Assembly: GCA_024641665.1 (NCBI GenBank)
Contig: JAHECP010000004.1
Location: 1 to 64,000 of the forward strand
Reading direction: 5' to 3'
DNA: 64,000 nucleotides
From: Acidobacteriota bacterium
Lineage (GTDB): Bacteria > Acidobacteriota > Vicinamibacteria > Vicinamibacterales > JAHECP01
In this document: piece after piece, positions 18,299 to 26,686 of the stretch
Numbering within the stretch: position 1 is the stretch's first letter
How the letters are laid out: each line of letters starts with the position of its first letter
Made by a program: the position numbers and the translations under genes
Notes under the pieces: model-generated
The model's database searches: none
Told to the model about the DNA's origin: nothing
What the model saw: only the letters and a program-made list of their open reading frames with translations

Positions 18299-19593
18299 CG
18301 TTCGTCAGCACGCGCGCGTCCGACGTCAGGGCCGGCCTCAGCCAGGCGATCGTCGAGGGGCTCGCCACCGGGGGCGGCCTGTACGTGCCCGAGCGCGTCG
18401 CGGCGCTGTCACCCGACGCGTTGCCCGACCGTCTCGCGCTGGACGCCCTGGCGCCTCCCCTGCTGAAACCCTTTGCGAGCGGCGATCCGCTGGAGGCGGA
18501 TCTCGACGCGATCTGCCGAGACGCGTTCGTGTTTCCGGCGCCCCTCGTGCGGCTGGCCGGCACGCCGGGGCCCGCGAGCGTCCTCGAGCTGTTCCACGGG
18601 CCGACGTGCGCGTTCAAGGACTTCGGCGCGCGGTTCCTGGCGGCCAGCCTCGAGCGCATCCGCCGCGACGGCGAGCGGCTGACGATTCTCGTCGCCACGT
18701 CGGGTGACACGGGCAGCGCCGTGGCGGCCGCGTTCCACGGGCGGCCGTGGGTGGATGTCGTCCTGCTGTACCCGAAAGGGCTCGTGTCGCCGCGGCAAGC
18801 GCATCAGCTCGCGTGCTGGGGCGGCAACGTGCGGACGTTCGCCGTCGCCGGCACCTTCGACGACTGCCAGCGGATGGTCAAGGCGGCGTTCGGGGACCCG
18901 GCGCTGGCGGGCCGGCTCCGCCTGTCGTCGGCCAACAGCATCAATCTCGGGCGGCTGCTCCCGCAGATGGTCTACTACGCGTCCGCCAGCCTGCAGATCT
19001 GGCGCGCCGAAGGGCGCAAGCCGAACTTCATCATTCCCACGGGCAACCTGGGCAACGCGTCGGCATGCGTGTGGGCGCGCGAGATCGGCGTGCCGGTGGG
19101 CGACATCGTGCTCGCCACGAACGAGAACCGCACGATCCCCGACTACCTGGAGAGCGGCGCGTGGCGGCCGCGCCCGAGCGTCGCGACGCTCGCCTCGGCG
19201 ATGGACGTGGGCGACCCGTCGAACATGGAGCGGCTGCGCTGGCTGTTCCCGGACGTCGAGACGCTCGGCCGCCGCGTGTCGGCGCGGTCGGTGTCGAACG
19301 ATGAGATCAGGGCGGCGATCCGGACGGACGCGACGGCGCTCGGCCACGTCTGGTGCCCGCACACCGCCACGGCGGCGCACGTCTATCACCAGCTGCCCCG
19401 CGAGCGCACGCGCGAACACTGGGTGCTCGTCGCCACGGCGCACCCGGCCAAGTTCAACGAGATCGTCGAGCCCCTGATCGGCCGCGACGTCCCCGTCCTG
19501 CCGGCGCTCGAGCGCCTCCTTGGCCGGCCGCGGCAGGAGGAGGATCTGCCGGCCACGCTCGACGCCCTGCGCGCGCGGCTGCTCGACGGCTAA
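18295..19593 (+). CDS. thrC: Threonine synthase
   Basis: The 432-aa PLP enzyme converts O-phosphohomoserine to threonine. The N-terminal arm reads FVSTRASDVRAGLSQAIVEGLATGGGLYVPE. The PLP lysine lies in GPTCAFKDFGARFLA (about Lys108), followed by ILVATSGDTGSAVAAAF and IPTGNLGNASACVWA. The length and single-domain layout match the bacterial (yeast-like) class. It overlaps thrB by four bases, so the two steps are made together. The start is fixed by that overlap. Confidence 0.96.
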   Translation: MTFVSTRASDVRAGLSQAIVEGLATGGGLYVPERVAALSPDALPDRLALDALAPPLLKPFASGDPLEADLDAICRDAFVFPAPLVRLAGTPGPASVLELFHGPTCAFKDFGARFLAASLERIRRDGERLTILVATSGDTGSAVAAAFHGRPWVDVVLLYPKGLVSPRQAHQLACWGGNVRTFAVAGTFDDCQRMVKAAFGDPALAGRLRLSSANSINLGRLLPQMVYYASASLQIWRAEGRKPNFIIPTGNLGNASACVWAREIGVPVGDIVLATNENRTIPDYLESGAWRPRPSVATLASAMDVGDPSNMERLRWLFPDVETLGRRVSARSVSNDEIRAAIRTDATALGHVWCPHTATAAHVYHQLPRERTREHWVLVATAHPAKFNEIVEPLIGRDVPVLPALERLLGRPRQEEDLPATLDALRARLLDG

Positions 19594-19726
19594 GCACCGG
19601 CGAACGAGTCGGCGGCGCGAGCGGTAGATGGTCACGGACTGCACGTCGTGCCGGAGACTGGCAGGACTCGGAGCTCGGTCCAGACGCCGCCTTCTCCGAA
19701 TTCGCTGGACAGGAATAATATTTTAG

Positions 19727-19741
19727 TTTATTCTTAATAAA
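19727..19741 (+). promoter_or_regulatory. AT-rich palindrome upstream of the ArsR-family gene
   Basis: TTTATT-CTT-AATAAA is a perfect inverted repeat inside an AT-rich island of about 30 bp (19711-19742), in otherwise very GC-rich DNA. It is a good candidate operator and promoter for the ArsR-SRPBCC operon. ArsR-type repressors bind such AT-rich palindromes, but the assignment here is inference. Confidence 0.45.
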
Positions 19742-19797
19742 ACCACGAACCCATGGGCGGCCGGACGCTTCGGCGCCGGCCCACCGAGCCCAGGACA

Positions 19798-20157
19798 ATG
19801 ACGACGTCCTCGCAGCTGCTCTCCACCCTCGCGTCGCCCCGGCGGCGCGAGATCCTGCGCCTCGTGTGGCGCGGGGAGCGGTCCGCGGGCGACATCCACC
19901 GCGCCATGCCCGACGTGACCTTCGGCGCGGTGTCGTCGCAGCTGCGCGCGCTCGGCGAGGCGGGGCTCGTCACGGTCCGGCCCGAGGGGCGCCGGCGCTA
20001 CTACCTCGCCCGGCGCAAGGCTCTCGGCCCGGTCGCCGGCATGCTCGAACGGATGTGGGACGACGCGTTGTGGCGGCTGACGCTCGCCGCTGAGCTGGAA
20101 CAGACCCGCCGGGGCCCGCGCGCCGGGCAACGGCCAACCCGGAGACGACGCCCATGA
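19798..20157 (+). CDS. ArsR family winged-helix transcriptional regulator
   Basis: The protein starting MTTSSQLLSTLASPRRREILRL is 119 aa. It has the ArsR-type helix-turn-helix AMPDVTFGAVSSQLRALGEAGLV and the wing VRPEGRRRYYLAR. No metal-binding cysteine pair is visible, so it belongs to the cysteine-free group often paired with SRPBCC proteins. An upstream ATG at 19753 would add 15 residues; neither start has a strong ribosome site. It overlaps the SRPBCC gene by four bases. It likely represses this operon through the AT-rich palindrome upstream. Confidence 0.87.
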   Translation: MTTSSQLLSTLASPRRREILRLVWRGERSAGDIHRAMPDVTFGAVSSQLRALGEAGLVTVRPEGRRRYYLARRKALGPVAGMLERMWDDALWRLTLAAELEQTRRGPRAGQRPTRRRRP

Positions 20158-20936
20158 CCGACCGCACGCTGCCATACCGTCTCGACCGCACGGTCCGCAT
20201 CCGCGCGGACCGGGACGCGGTCTTCCGTTTCTTCACCGACGATCGCCGCTGGGCCTCGTGGTGGGGCCCCGGCTCGACGATCGACGCACGGCCGGGCGGC
20301 CGTATGCTGATCCGCCACCCGAACGGCGTCGAGGCCTCCGGCGAAATCGTGTCCGTCGACGCACCCGAGCGCCTGGTCTTCACCTACGGGTACGCCAGCG
20401 GCCAGCCGATTCCGTCCGGCGCGTCGCGCGTGACGATCCGTCTCGAGGCGTCCGCCGGAGAGACCGTGCTGCACCTGTCGCACGAGTTCGAGGACGAAAC
20501 GGCGCGCGATCACCACGTGCAGGGGTGGCGTTACCAGCTGTCGGTCTTCGCGAACGCGGTGGCCGACGAGGTGCACGCGGGCGCGACGGCGCGGGTGGAC
20601 GCGTGGTTCGCGGTCTGGCGCGAGACCGACGCCTCGGCGCGCGCGCGGCAGCTCGCGGAGGTGGCCGTGCCGGGCGTCCGGTTCCGCGATCGCTACAGCG
20701 CGGTCGACGGCCTGGAGGACCTGCTGCCCCACATCGAGGCGACTCAGCGCTTCATGCCCGGCGTCGCGCCCGCCCGACACGGCGACGTGCGGCAGTGCCA
20801 GGGCACCGCGCTCGCCGACTGGACGGCGACGGGCGCCGACGGCTCCCCGCTCGCGCACGGCACGCATGTCTTCACGTTCGGCCCGGACGGCCGCATCGAG
20901 TCGGTCGTTGGCCTGTGGGCGCCGCGGCCGGCCTGA
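20154..20936 (+). CDS. SRPBCC (AHSA1-type) domain protein fused to a SnoaL-like domain
   Basis: The 260-aa protein has an N-terminal SRPBCC/AHSA1-like hydrophobic-pocket domain (about residues 10-145), with VFRFFTDDRRWASWWGPGSTID, PGGRMLIRHPNGVEASGEIV and HLSHEFEDETARDHHVQGW. The C-terminal half (about 145-258) looks like a SnoaL/NTF2-like fold, with VDAWFAVWRETDASARARQL and HVFTFGPDGRIESVVGLW. ArsR-SRPBCC pairs are common, and the SRPBCC partner is thought to bind a small lipophilic ligand. It is translationally coupled to the ArsR gene. Confidence 0.85.
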   Translation: MTDRTLPYRLDRTVRIRADRDAVFRFFTDDRRWASWWGPGSTIDARPGGRMLIRHPNGVEASGEIVSVDAPERLVFTYGYASGQPIPSGASRVTIRLEASAGETVLHLSHEFEDETARDHHVQGWRYQLSVFANAVADEVHAGATARVDAWFAVWRETDASARARQLAEVAVPGVRFRDRYSAVDGLEDLLPHIEATQRFMPGVAPARHGDVRQCQGTALADWTATGADGSPLAHGTHVFTFGPDGRIESVVGLWAPRPA

Positions 20937-20971
20937 ACGGGGCACGGCACGCGGCTCAGGGCTCACGGACG

Positions 20972-21015
20972 AAAAAGGAGACGGGAGCCTCGCAGTCCGG
21001 AAAGAGGCTCCCGTC
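20972..21015 (-). terminator. Intrinsic terminator for the OmpA-like fragment
   Basis: A 12-bp perfect stem, GACGGGAGCCTC / GAGGCTCCCGTC (20980-20991 and 21004-21015), is followed on the minus strand by TCCTTTTTC. This is the clearest intrinsic terminator in the window, and it serves the minus-strand OmpA-like gene ending at 21024. It may also stop the converging SRPBCC transcript. Confidence 0.75.
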
Positions 21016-21023
21016 CTCCCTCC

Positions 21024-21440
21024 CTACTGCTTCACGAACTCGACGCGCCGGTTCTGGGCGCGGCCCGCCGCCGTGTCGTTGGTGTCGATCGGCTTCGTGG
21101 CCCCGAGCCCCGCCGTCGTCAGGCGGGCGGCATCCACGTTGAACTGCGATACGAGCACGGCCTTCACCGCCTCGGCGCGCCGCTTCGACAGATCGAGGTT
21201 GTGGTCGGCGTTGCCCGTCGAGTCGGTGTGCCCTTCGATGAGCAGCTTGAGGGCCGGATTGGTCTCGAGGCCGCGCGCGATCGCCTTGATGACCGGCGCC
21301 GACTCGGGCTTGAGCCGATCGCTGTCGGTGTCGAAGAGGATGCCGTGCGAGACGTAGCGGCCCGACGCCACGATCGTCTGGCCGAAGTCCGGCGACGACT
21401 CGGCGACGCGCACCATGCGGTAGCCGACATCCTTGCCTTC
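21024..21440 (-). CDS. OmpA-family C-terminal domain, 5'-truncated
   Basis: About 138 residues of a clear OmpA/MotB peptidoglycan-binding domain are present: YVSHGILFDTDSDRLKPES, LLIEGHTDSTGNADHNLDLS and GLGATKPIDTNDTAAGRAQN, including the Asp and Arg that bind diaminopimelate in OmpA. No signal peptide or N-terminal domain is visible. The frame stays open to 21617, but that extension is Arg-rich and lies antisense to a UBP zinc-finger fragment. The domain therefore begins at a DNA junction near 21440. It is probably a gene remnant, though its terminator is intact. Confidence 0.7.
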   Translation of the reverse strand, partial: EGKDVGYRMVRVAESSPDFGQTIVASGRYVSHGILFDTDSDRLKPESAPVIKAIARGLETNPALKLLIEGHTDSTGNADHNLDLSKRRAEAVKAVLVSQFNVDAARLTTAGLGATKPIDTNDTAAGRAQNRRVEFVKQ

Positions 21441-21547
21441 ACGCCTCCGGGCATGCGCGCGCGACCGGGCACCCGGTGATCGCCTCGGCGGAACCCGGCG
21501 AGCGCTGGCTGTACTGCTATCCAGACGACGCGTTCGCGGAGTACTGA
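21440..21547 (+). pseudogene. 3' end of a UBP-type zinc-finger protein gene (remnant)
   Basis: The plus-strand frame encodes HASGHARATGHPVIASAEPG, then ERWLYCYPDDAFAEY, then stop. This matches the C-terminal end of UBP-type zinc-finger domain proteins (pattern HAxxHxxxTGHPV...EPGExWxWCYxD). The upstream Cys/His part of the finger is absent. To the left, plus-strand homology stops where the minus-strand OmpA domain begins. It is too short for an intact gene. Confidence 0.6.
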
Positions 21548-21648
21548 AGCAGGTGGGCACGCGGCGGCGAGGTCTGGTGCAGTAGAATGCCCCCCGGCCT
21601 GGCGCGCGACCGGGCACCGGCCGACGCGCCGCGCCCTGGGGGTGGCCG

Positions 21649-23592
21649 ATGACCCGTCACGTATCGCTCGTCCGTCGTCTGCTGATCGCCGCCGCCGTGC
21701 TGGCCGGCGCGCCGTGTGCCCTTGCACAGACGCCGCCCGGCACTCCCGACATCCCCTCGACCTTCCAGGCGCCTACGGCGTCCCGGGACTACGTCCGGCG
21801 CGAGGTGATGATCCCGATGCGCGACGGCGTCAGGCTCCACACCGTCATCGTCGTGCCCAAGGGCGCGACGCGCGCGCCGATGATCCTCACGCGCACGCCC
21901 TACAACGCCTCCGGGCGCACCCAGCGGAACCTGTCGCCGCACATGCTGGCCACCCTGTCGCAGGGCGACGAGGTGTTCGTGGCCGACGGCTACATCCGCG
22001 TGTACCAGGACGTGCGCGGCAAATACGGGTCCGAGGGCGACTACGTCATGACCCGGCCGCTCAGGGGCCCGCTCAACCCGACCGACGTGGACCATTCGAC
22101 CGACACCTACGACACGATCGACTGGCTCGTGAAGAACGTACCGGAATCGAACGGCCGCGTGGGCATGCTCGGCAGCTCCTATGAGGGCTTCACGGTCGTG
22201 ATGGCCCTCGTCAACCCGCACCCGGCGCTGAAGGTGGCCGCGCCGATGAGCCCGATGGTGGACGGCTGGATGGGCGACGACTGGTTCCACTTCGGCGCGT
22301 TCCGCCAGACCAACTTCGACTACTACGCCTACCAGACCACCGCGCGCGGCGCCGGCGCCCCGGTCCCGCGCGAGGGCTACGACGACTACGAGAACTTCCG
22401 CCGCGCCGGCTCGGCCGGTGATTTCGCGCGCGCCAACGGTCTCGACCAGCTCCCGTTCTGGCGCAAGATCGTGGAGCACCCCGCCTACGACGCTTTCTGG
22501 CAGGGCCAGGCGCTCGACCGCGTGATGGCCGCGCAGCCGTTGACCGTGCCGACGATGTGGATCCAGGGCCTGTGGGACCAGGAGGACATGTGGGGCGCGA
22601 TCCACTGCTACCTGGCGAGCGAGCCCAGGGACACGCGCAACGACCTCAACTACCTGGTGATGGGTCCGTGGCGCCACAGCGGCGTGAACTACGACGGCTA
22701 CTCGCTCGGGCCGCTCCGGTGGGAAGGCGACACGGCGCTACAGTTCCGGCGCGACGTGCTCAAGCCGTTCTTCGATCAGTACCTGAAGGACGGGGCGCCG
22801 AAGGCCGACACGCCGCCCGTGCTCATCTACAACACGGGCGAGAACCACTGGGACCGGCTGCCGTCGTGGCCTCTCGCGTGCGAGCAGGGTTGTCCGGCGT
22901 CGTTGACGCCGATCTACTTCACGGCCGGCGGTGGCCTGTCGTTCACGGTGCCCTCGGGGCCCGACGCGACGTCGATGGCGGCCCACGACGAATACGTGTC
23001 CGACCCGGCAAAGCCGGTGCCGTACCTGTCCAGGCCGGTCACCTTCGCGGACGGCGAGCGCTGGCGGCGGTGGCTTCTGGAGGACCAGCGCTTCGTGGCC
23101 GACCGCCCCGACGTGCTCAGCTACGTCACGCCGCCGCTCACCGCGCCCGTGCGCATCGGCGGCGCGCCCGTCGTCAATCTCGTCGCGTCCACGAGCGGCA
23201 CCGACGGCGACTGGGTGGTGAAGCTCATCGACGTCTACCCGGACGAGATGCCGGACCAGCCGGAGATGGGCGGCTACCAGCTGCCGATCGGCATGGACAT
23301 CTTCCGCGGCCGCTACCGCGAGAGCTTCGAGACGCCGAAGGCGATCGAGCCGAACGCGCCGCTCGCCTACCGGTTCACCCTGCCGACGGCCGACCACGTG
23401 TTCCAGCCCGGACACCGGATCATGGTCCAGGTGCAGTCCAGCTGGTTCCCGCTGTACGACCGCAACCCGCAGACCTTCGTGCCGAACATCTTCTTCGCGA
23501 AGGCGCAGGATTACGTGAAGGCCACCGTGCGCGTGTACCACGCGGCGGGCGCCGCGAGCTTCGTCGCGCTGCCGGTGGTGGCCGGGAAGTAG
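21649..23592 (+). CDS. CocE/NonD (S15-like, X-Pro dipeptidyl-peptidase family) hydrolase
   Basis: The 647-aa exported alpha/beta-hydrolase has a signal peptide ending CALAQ. MIPMRDGVRLHTVIVVPKGA starts the S15 catalytic domain. The nucleophile elbow GSSYEG places the catalytic Ser at about residue 177. A helical cap follows, and the C-terminal jelly-roll domain carries FQPGHRIMVQVQSSWFPLYD. Family members cleave X-Pro peptides, glutaryl-7-ACA or ester substrates such as cocaine; which applies is unclear. A -10-like TAGAAT stands at 21583-21588 without a clear -35. The gene starts just right of the truncated OmpA/UBP junction. Confidence 0.9.
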   Translation: MTRHVSLVRRLLIAAAVLAGAPCALAQTPPGTPDIPSTFQAPTASRDYVRREVMIPMRDGVRLHTVIVVPKGATRAPMILTRTPYNASGRTQRNLSPHMLATLSQGDEVFVADGYIRVYQDVRGKYGSEGDYVMTRPLRGPLNPTDVDHSTDTYDTIDWLVKNVPESNGRVGMLGSSYEGFTVVMALVNPHPALKVAAPMSPMVDGWMGDDWFHFGAFRQTNFDYYAYQTTARGAGAPVPREGYDDYENFRRAGSAGDFARANGLDQLPFWRKIVEHPAYDAFWQGQALDRVMAAQPLTVPTMWIQGLWDQEDMWGAIHCYLASEPRDTRNDLNYLVMGPWRHSGVNYDGYSLGPLRWEGDTALQFRRDVLKPFFDQYLKDGAPKADTPPVLIYNTGENHWDRLPSWPLACEQGCPASLTPIYFTAGGGLSFTVPSGPDATSMAAHDEYVSDPAKPVPYLSRPVTFADGERWRRWLLEDQRFVADRPDVLSYVTPPLTAPVRIGGAPVVNLVASTSGTDGDWVVKLIDVYPDEMPDQPEMGGYQLPIGMDIFRGRYRESFETPKAIEPNAPLAYRFTLPTADHVFQPGHRIMVQVQSSWFPLYDRNPQTFVPNIFFAKAQDYVKATVRVYHAAGAASFVALPVVAGK

Positions 23593-23662
23593 AGACTCGG
23601 GGCTGGGGACTGGGGGCTGGCGGCTTTTCTGCCCCCTGCCCACTGACCCCTGCCCGCTGGTC
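23593..23662. other. Short gap between convergent genes
   Basis: G/C-rich spacer with low-complexity repeats of GGGGCTGGGGACT type, and a weak stem GGGGC/GCCCC near 23613-23636. It is possibly a weak bidirectional terminator. No gene. Confidence 0.35.
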
Positions 23663-25408
23663 CTACCAGATCTTCACGTCGACGTAGTACAGGTCCGTCG
23701 CCACCTGGATCGTGTCCTTCGTCAGGGCGGTGGGCATCGTCTTCCAGTCGGTCGTCGGCTCGATGATCTGCCACGCGCCGGCGGCGCCGATCCGGATGGG
23801 CATGTCGAAGGCGCGCTCGTCGGCCTTCCAGCGGTACGACAGCGTACCCTCGTCGGGGTGGAACGCCAGCTCCAGGACGGGAATGTCCGTGCGGCGCAGG
23901 TACTGATCGAAGATCGGCGTGAGGTCGCGCCCGAGTTGCTCGTTGAAGAACGCGACCAGGTCCTCGGTCATGATGTTCTTGTACTTGAACCGCTGATAGG
24001 CGTCGTGCACGAGCCGCCACCACCGCGCATCGTCATCGACGACGCTGCGGAGTGTGTTGAGGAAGAGCGCGCCTTTGAAGTACATGTCCTGCGGCGGCGT
24101 CCGGTGGATGCCGCGCTGGGTGATGACCGGCTCGAGGTTGCGCACCTTCGACTTGTAGCCGTTCAGGTACTTCAGGGCGTCGTCCTTGCCGAAGAAGCGC
24201 TCCACGTACAGCGCCTCCATGTAGGTCCCCCACCCCTCGTGGATCCACATGTCGGAGACGTCGGCCGCCGACACGGCGTTGCCCCACCATTCATGCGCGC
24301 TCTCGTGGACGATGATGAAGTCGAACCGCGTGCTGATGCCGACGCCCGTCCAGTCCCGCTCGAGATAGCCATTGGCGAAGCGGTTGCCGTAGGTCACCGC
24401 GCTCTGGTGCTCCATGCCGGAGTAGGGCGCCTGGACCAGCTTGTAGCCGTCCTTCGCGAACGGGTACTCCCCGAAGTAGTGCTCGAAGGCCTCGATCATC
24501 GGTCCGACCTGCGCGAACTGCGTTTTCGCGCGGTCGAGATCCTCGGGGAGGACGTAGAAGTCGAGCGGCAGGTCGCCGAGCGTGTCGGCGAAGTGCACGT
24601 AGTGCCCGATGTTGAGCGAGACGTCGTAGTTGTTGATCGGGTACGACACGTGCCAGTCCCACCGCGTGTAGCCGTCGCCGAGGTCGGTCGTGCCCACCAG
24701 GCGGCCGTTCGAGACGTCGACGAGGTCGCTCGGCACGGCCACGCTGATGTCCATGTCCTCGACCTCGTCGCGCCACTGGTCCTTGTTGGGCCACCAGATG
24801 CTGGCGCCCTGGTCCTCGCACGCGGTGTTGATCCAGGGGCGGCCCGCCGGGTCCTGGCGGAACGCGAGGCCGCCGAGCCGTCCGTCCTGCCGCGGGTGGC
24901 CCGAGTAGCGGACCTCGATCGTGTACTCGTCGCCGCGCTCGAGCGTGGCGGGGAAATCGACGTAGACGGTCCTGAGGTCCCGCTCGAACGTCAGCGGCAC
25001 CCGGTCGAAGACGACGGTGTCGATCTGCAGCGTCGGGTCGAGATCGAGCTGGATGCGCGTGTCGTCCTGCAGCATCCGGAAGCGGATCGTGTTCGTGCCG
25101 GTAATGGTCTTCTGCCCGGGATCGACCCGCACGTCGAGGTGGTAGTAGAGCAGGTCGTTGTTGGCGCGGTAGCGGCCGTACGCGCCGCGCAGGATGTCGG
25201 CCCGGGTCGGCGCGACTTCCGTCCGCAGCGGCCGGACGGGGACGCCGGGCACCTGCGGCGGCGCGGCGGGCACGACTTGCGGCGCCGCCTGCGGCACGGT
25301 GCGGCCGGCGGTGCCGGCCGCCGCCGCACCGGCGAAGATCGCGAGCAGCACGGCGGCGAGCGGAACGAGCGCGATCGAGGTCGGGAAGCGGGCACGTCTC
25401 GGAGACAT
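23663..25408 (-). CDS. M1 family aminopeptidase
   Basis: The 581-aa protein starts MSPRRARFPTSIALVPL with a signal peptide. The beta-rich N-terminal domain reads YHLDVRVDPGQKTITGTNTI. The zinc motif is HESAHEWWG (about residue 366), with the distal glutamate in WIHEGWGTYMEA. The substrate-binding loop is YSGMEHQSAVTYGN, in place of GAMEN. It should remove N-terminal residues from peptides in the periplasm or outside. The protein stops soon after the catalytic domain, as in short bacterial M1 forms. The start at 25408 is chosen over the longer frame because it begins the signal peptide. Confidence 0.92.
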   Translation of the reverse strand: MSPRRARFPTSIALVPLAAVLLAIFAGAAAAGTAGRTVPQAAPQVVPAAPPQVPGVPVRPLRTEVAPTRADILRGAYGRYRANNDLLYYHLDVRVDPGQKTITGTNTIRFRMLQDDTRIQLDLDPTLQIDTVVFDRVPLTFERDLRTVYVDFPATLERGDEYTIEVRYSGHPRQDGRLGGLAFRQDPAGRPWINTACEDQGASIWWPNKDQWRDEVEDMDISVAVPSDLVDVSNGRLVGTTDLGDGYTRWDWHVSYPINNYDVSLNIGHYVHFADTLGDLPLDFYVLPEDLDRAKTQFAQVGPMIEAFEHYFGEYPFAKDGYKLVQAPYSGMEHQSAVTYGNRFANGYLERDWTGVGISTRFDFIIVHESAHEWWGNAVSAADVSDMWIHEGWGTYMEALYVERFFGKDDALKYLNGYKSKVRNLEPVITQRGIHRTPPQDMYFKGALFLNTLRSVVDDDARWWRLVHDAYQRFKYKNIMTEDLVAFFNEQLGRDLTPIFDQYLRRTDIPVLELAFHPDEGTLSYRWKADERAFDMPIRIGAAGAWQIIEPTTDWKTMPTALTKDTIQVATDLYYVDVKIW

Positions 25409-25442
25409 GCCCGGGATTCTAACCAATGTGGGGCTCAGCCGC

Positions 25443-25533
25443 TCAGGCCGTCGCGGACTGGTGGACCGGCCGGCGCAGGACGAGGTTCGCGAACGCCCCG
25501 ATGATGCCGAGGGCGACCGCGGCCAGCAGCCAT
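25443..25533 (-). pseudogene. Possible 3' remnant of a membrane-protein gene
   Basis: A minus-strand frame reads WLLAAVALGIIGAFANLVL, then RRPVHQSATA, then stop. It resembles the last transmembrane helix and tail of a transporter. Upstream it runs into the HxlR gene on the other strand and has no plausible start. It may be chance in GC-rich DNA, or a remnant displaced by insertion of the HxlR gene. Confidence 0.25.
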
Positions 25534-25927
25534 GAGACGCGCCGCCGACACCCCCACGCTGTGTCCCCGCCTCCACCGGGCGAGCGAGCTGATCGGGCGC
25601 CGCTGGTCGGGGGCCATCATCTTCGTCGTGCTGAAGGCGCGCTGCCGCTTCGCGACCCTGCGCGCCGCGATCCCGGAGATTACGGACCGCATGCTCTCCG
25701 ACCGGCTGCAGGAGCTCGAGGCGGCAGGCATCGTCAGCCGCACCGTGATCCCGGACACGCCGGTCAAGGTGGAGTACGGGCTGACCCGGAAGGGGCACGC
25801 GCTCGCGTCGACGATCGCGGAGATTTCCAGGTGCGCGGACGACTGGGTCGAGCCCGAGGCGGTCCCGGCCGCCAGGAAGGCGGCGCGGCGCGCGAAGCCC
25901 GCCGGCCAGGCGCGGCGGCGGGCGTAG
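25532..25927 (+). CDS. HxlR family transcriptional regulator
   Basis: The 131-aa winged-helix protein reads CPRLHRASELIGRRWSGAII, FATLRAAIPEITDRMLSDRL, QELEAAGIVSRTVIPDTPVK and VEYGLTRKGHAL, matching the HxlR family from end to end, including the N-terminal cysteine that often senses electrophiles or oxidants. The C-terminal 25 residues are a basic Ala/Arg tail. It stands between the M1 aminopeptidase (divergent) and the PIN/antitoxin pair (convergent). Its usual target, a divergent oxidoreductase or transporter, is missing; a possible transporter remnant lies just to its left. Confidence 0.9.
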   Translation: MRRAADTPTLCPRLHRASELIGRRWSGAIIFVVLKARCRFATLRAAIPEITDRMLSDRLQELEAAGIVSRTVIPDTPVKVEYGLTRKGHALASTIAEISRCADDWVEPEAVPAARKAARRAKPAGQARRRA

Positions 25928-25946
25928 AGGGGTTCGGCGCCGGTGG

Positions 25947-26384
25947 CTACGCCGGCGGCGGGAGATCGACCAGCGCGAACCCTTCCTTGCGGGCAGCGGC
26001 GCTCAGTCGATCGTCCAGGGTGACCAGCTCCAGCGAGGCGGGCCGTCCTTCCGCCGCGACGAACGCCGCGGCGAGCTGCAGCGCGTCGGCCGCGCGCAAC
26101 GGATGCACGCGCAGGAAGCGGACGGCGGCTTCCCGGACGGCGTCGCCGGGGTCGACCTCGTGCCAGCCGGCGGCCAGCTGCCGGAGGCGGTCGAAGGCCA
26201 CGGTGGCGGACGGCCCGTCGAGCGCACCGTCGCGCTCGAGGCGCGCGATGGCCGACGCGCACTCCACCTCGGTGCCCCACCAGACCAGCAGGACCGGATC
26301 GCCGGCGGCGAGCGCCTGCGCGCCCGCCGTGGTCGGCTCGGCGACGAGCAGCGGTACGACCGCCGATGCGTCCCAGAATCTCAT
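25947..26384 (-). CDS. PIN-domain toxin (VapC-like)
   Basis: The 145-aa PIN-fold protein is presumably a Mg-dependent RNase. Acidic residues of the active site can be placed: Asp5 in MRFWDASAVVPLL, the Glu in TEVECASAI, Asp in RAADALQLAAAF and the Asp pair in VTLDDRLSAAA. It overlaps the antitoxin gene by four bases (ATGA), the typical order antitoxin then toxin. The PIN fold is certain by motif; the RNA target is unknown. Confidence 0.9.
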   Translation of the reverse strand: MRFWDASAVVPLLVAEPTTAGAQALAAGDPVLLVWWGTEVECASAIARLERDGALDGPSATVAFDRLRQLAAGWHEVDPGDAVREAAVRFLRVHPLRAADALQLAAAFVAAEGRPASLELVTLDDRLSAAARKEGFALVDLPPPA

Positions 26385-26680
26385 CGGCCGGTGCGCCGCT
26401 CCTCGAGCAGCACGCGGACGGCGGATGCGCCGGCGCGCGCGCGCGGCGGCTCGCTGGAGAACAGGGATTTCGGTGGGGCGGCGCCGGCCGGCCGCACGAC
26501 CCCGGCGCGCACGAGACGCGCCAGCCGGCCGTCGTCGGCCGGGCGGGACCGGCCGGCCACGGGCTCGAGGCGGGCAACCGGTCGCCCCCGATCCACGATC
26601 AGGACCGGCGACCCGCCCTTCAGCCCGTCGATGAGCGAGCTCAGGTTGTTCTTCGCTTCAGTTATGCTGGCCTTCTTCAT
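26381..26680 (-). CDS. Antitoxin of the Phd/YefM (prevent-host-death) family
   Basis: The 99-aa antitoxin has an N-terminal DNA-binding Phd fold (MKKASITEAKNNLSSLIDGL, then SPVLIVDRGRPVARLEPV). Its C-terminal tail is disordered and basic and should wrap the toxin. It is translationally coupled to the PIN toxin. The promoter geometry predicts a transcript starting at the A of its ATG (leaderless), and no Shine-Dalgarno is visible. Confidence 0.9.
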   Translation of the reverse strand: MKKASITEAKNNLSSLIDGLKGGSPVLIVDRGRPVARLEPVAGRSRPADDGRLARLVRAGVVRPAGAAPPKSLFSSEPPRARAGASAVRVLLEERRTGR

Positions 26681-26686
26681 AGAGCC

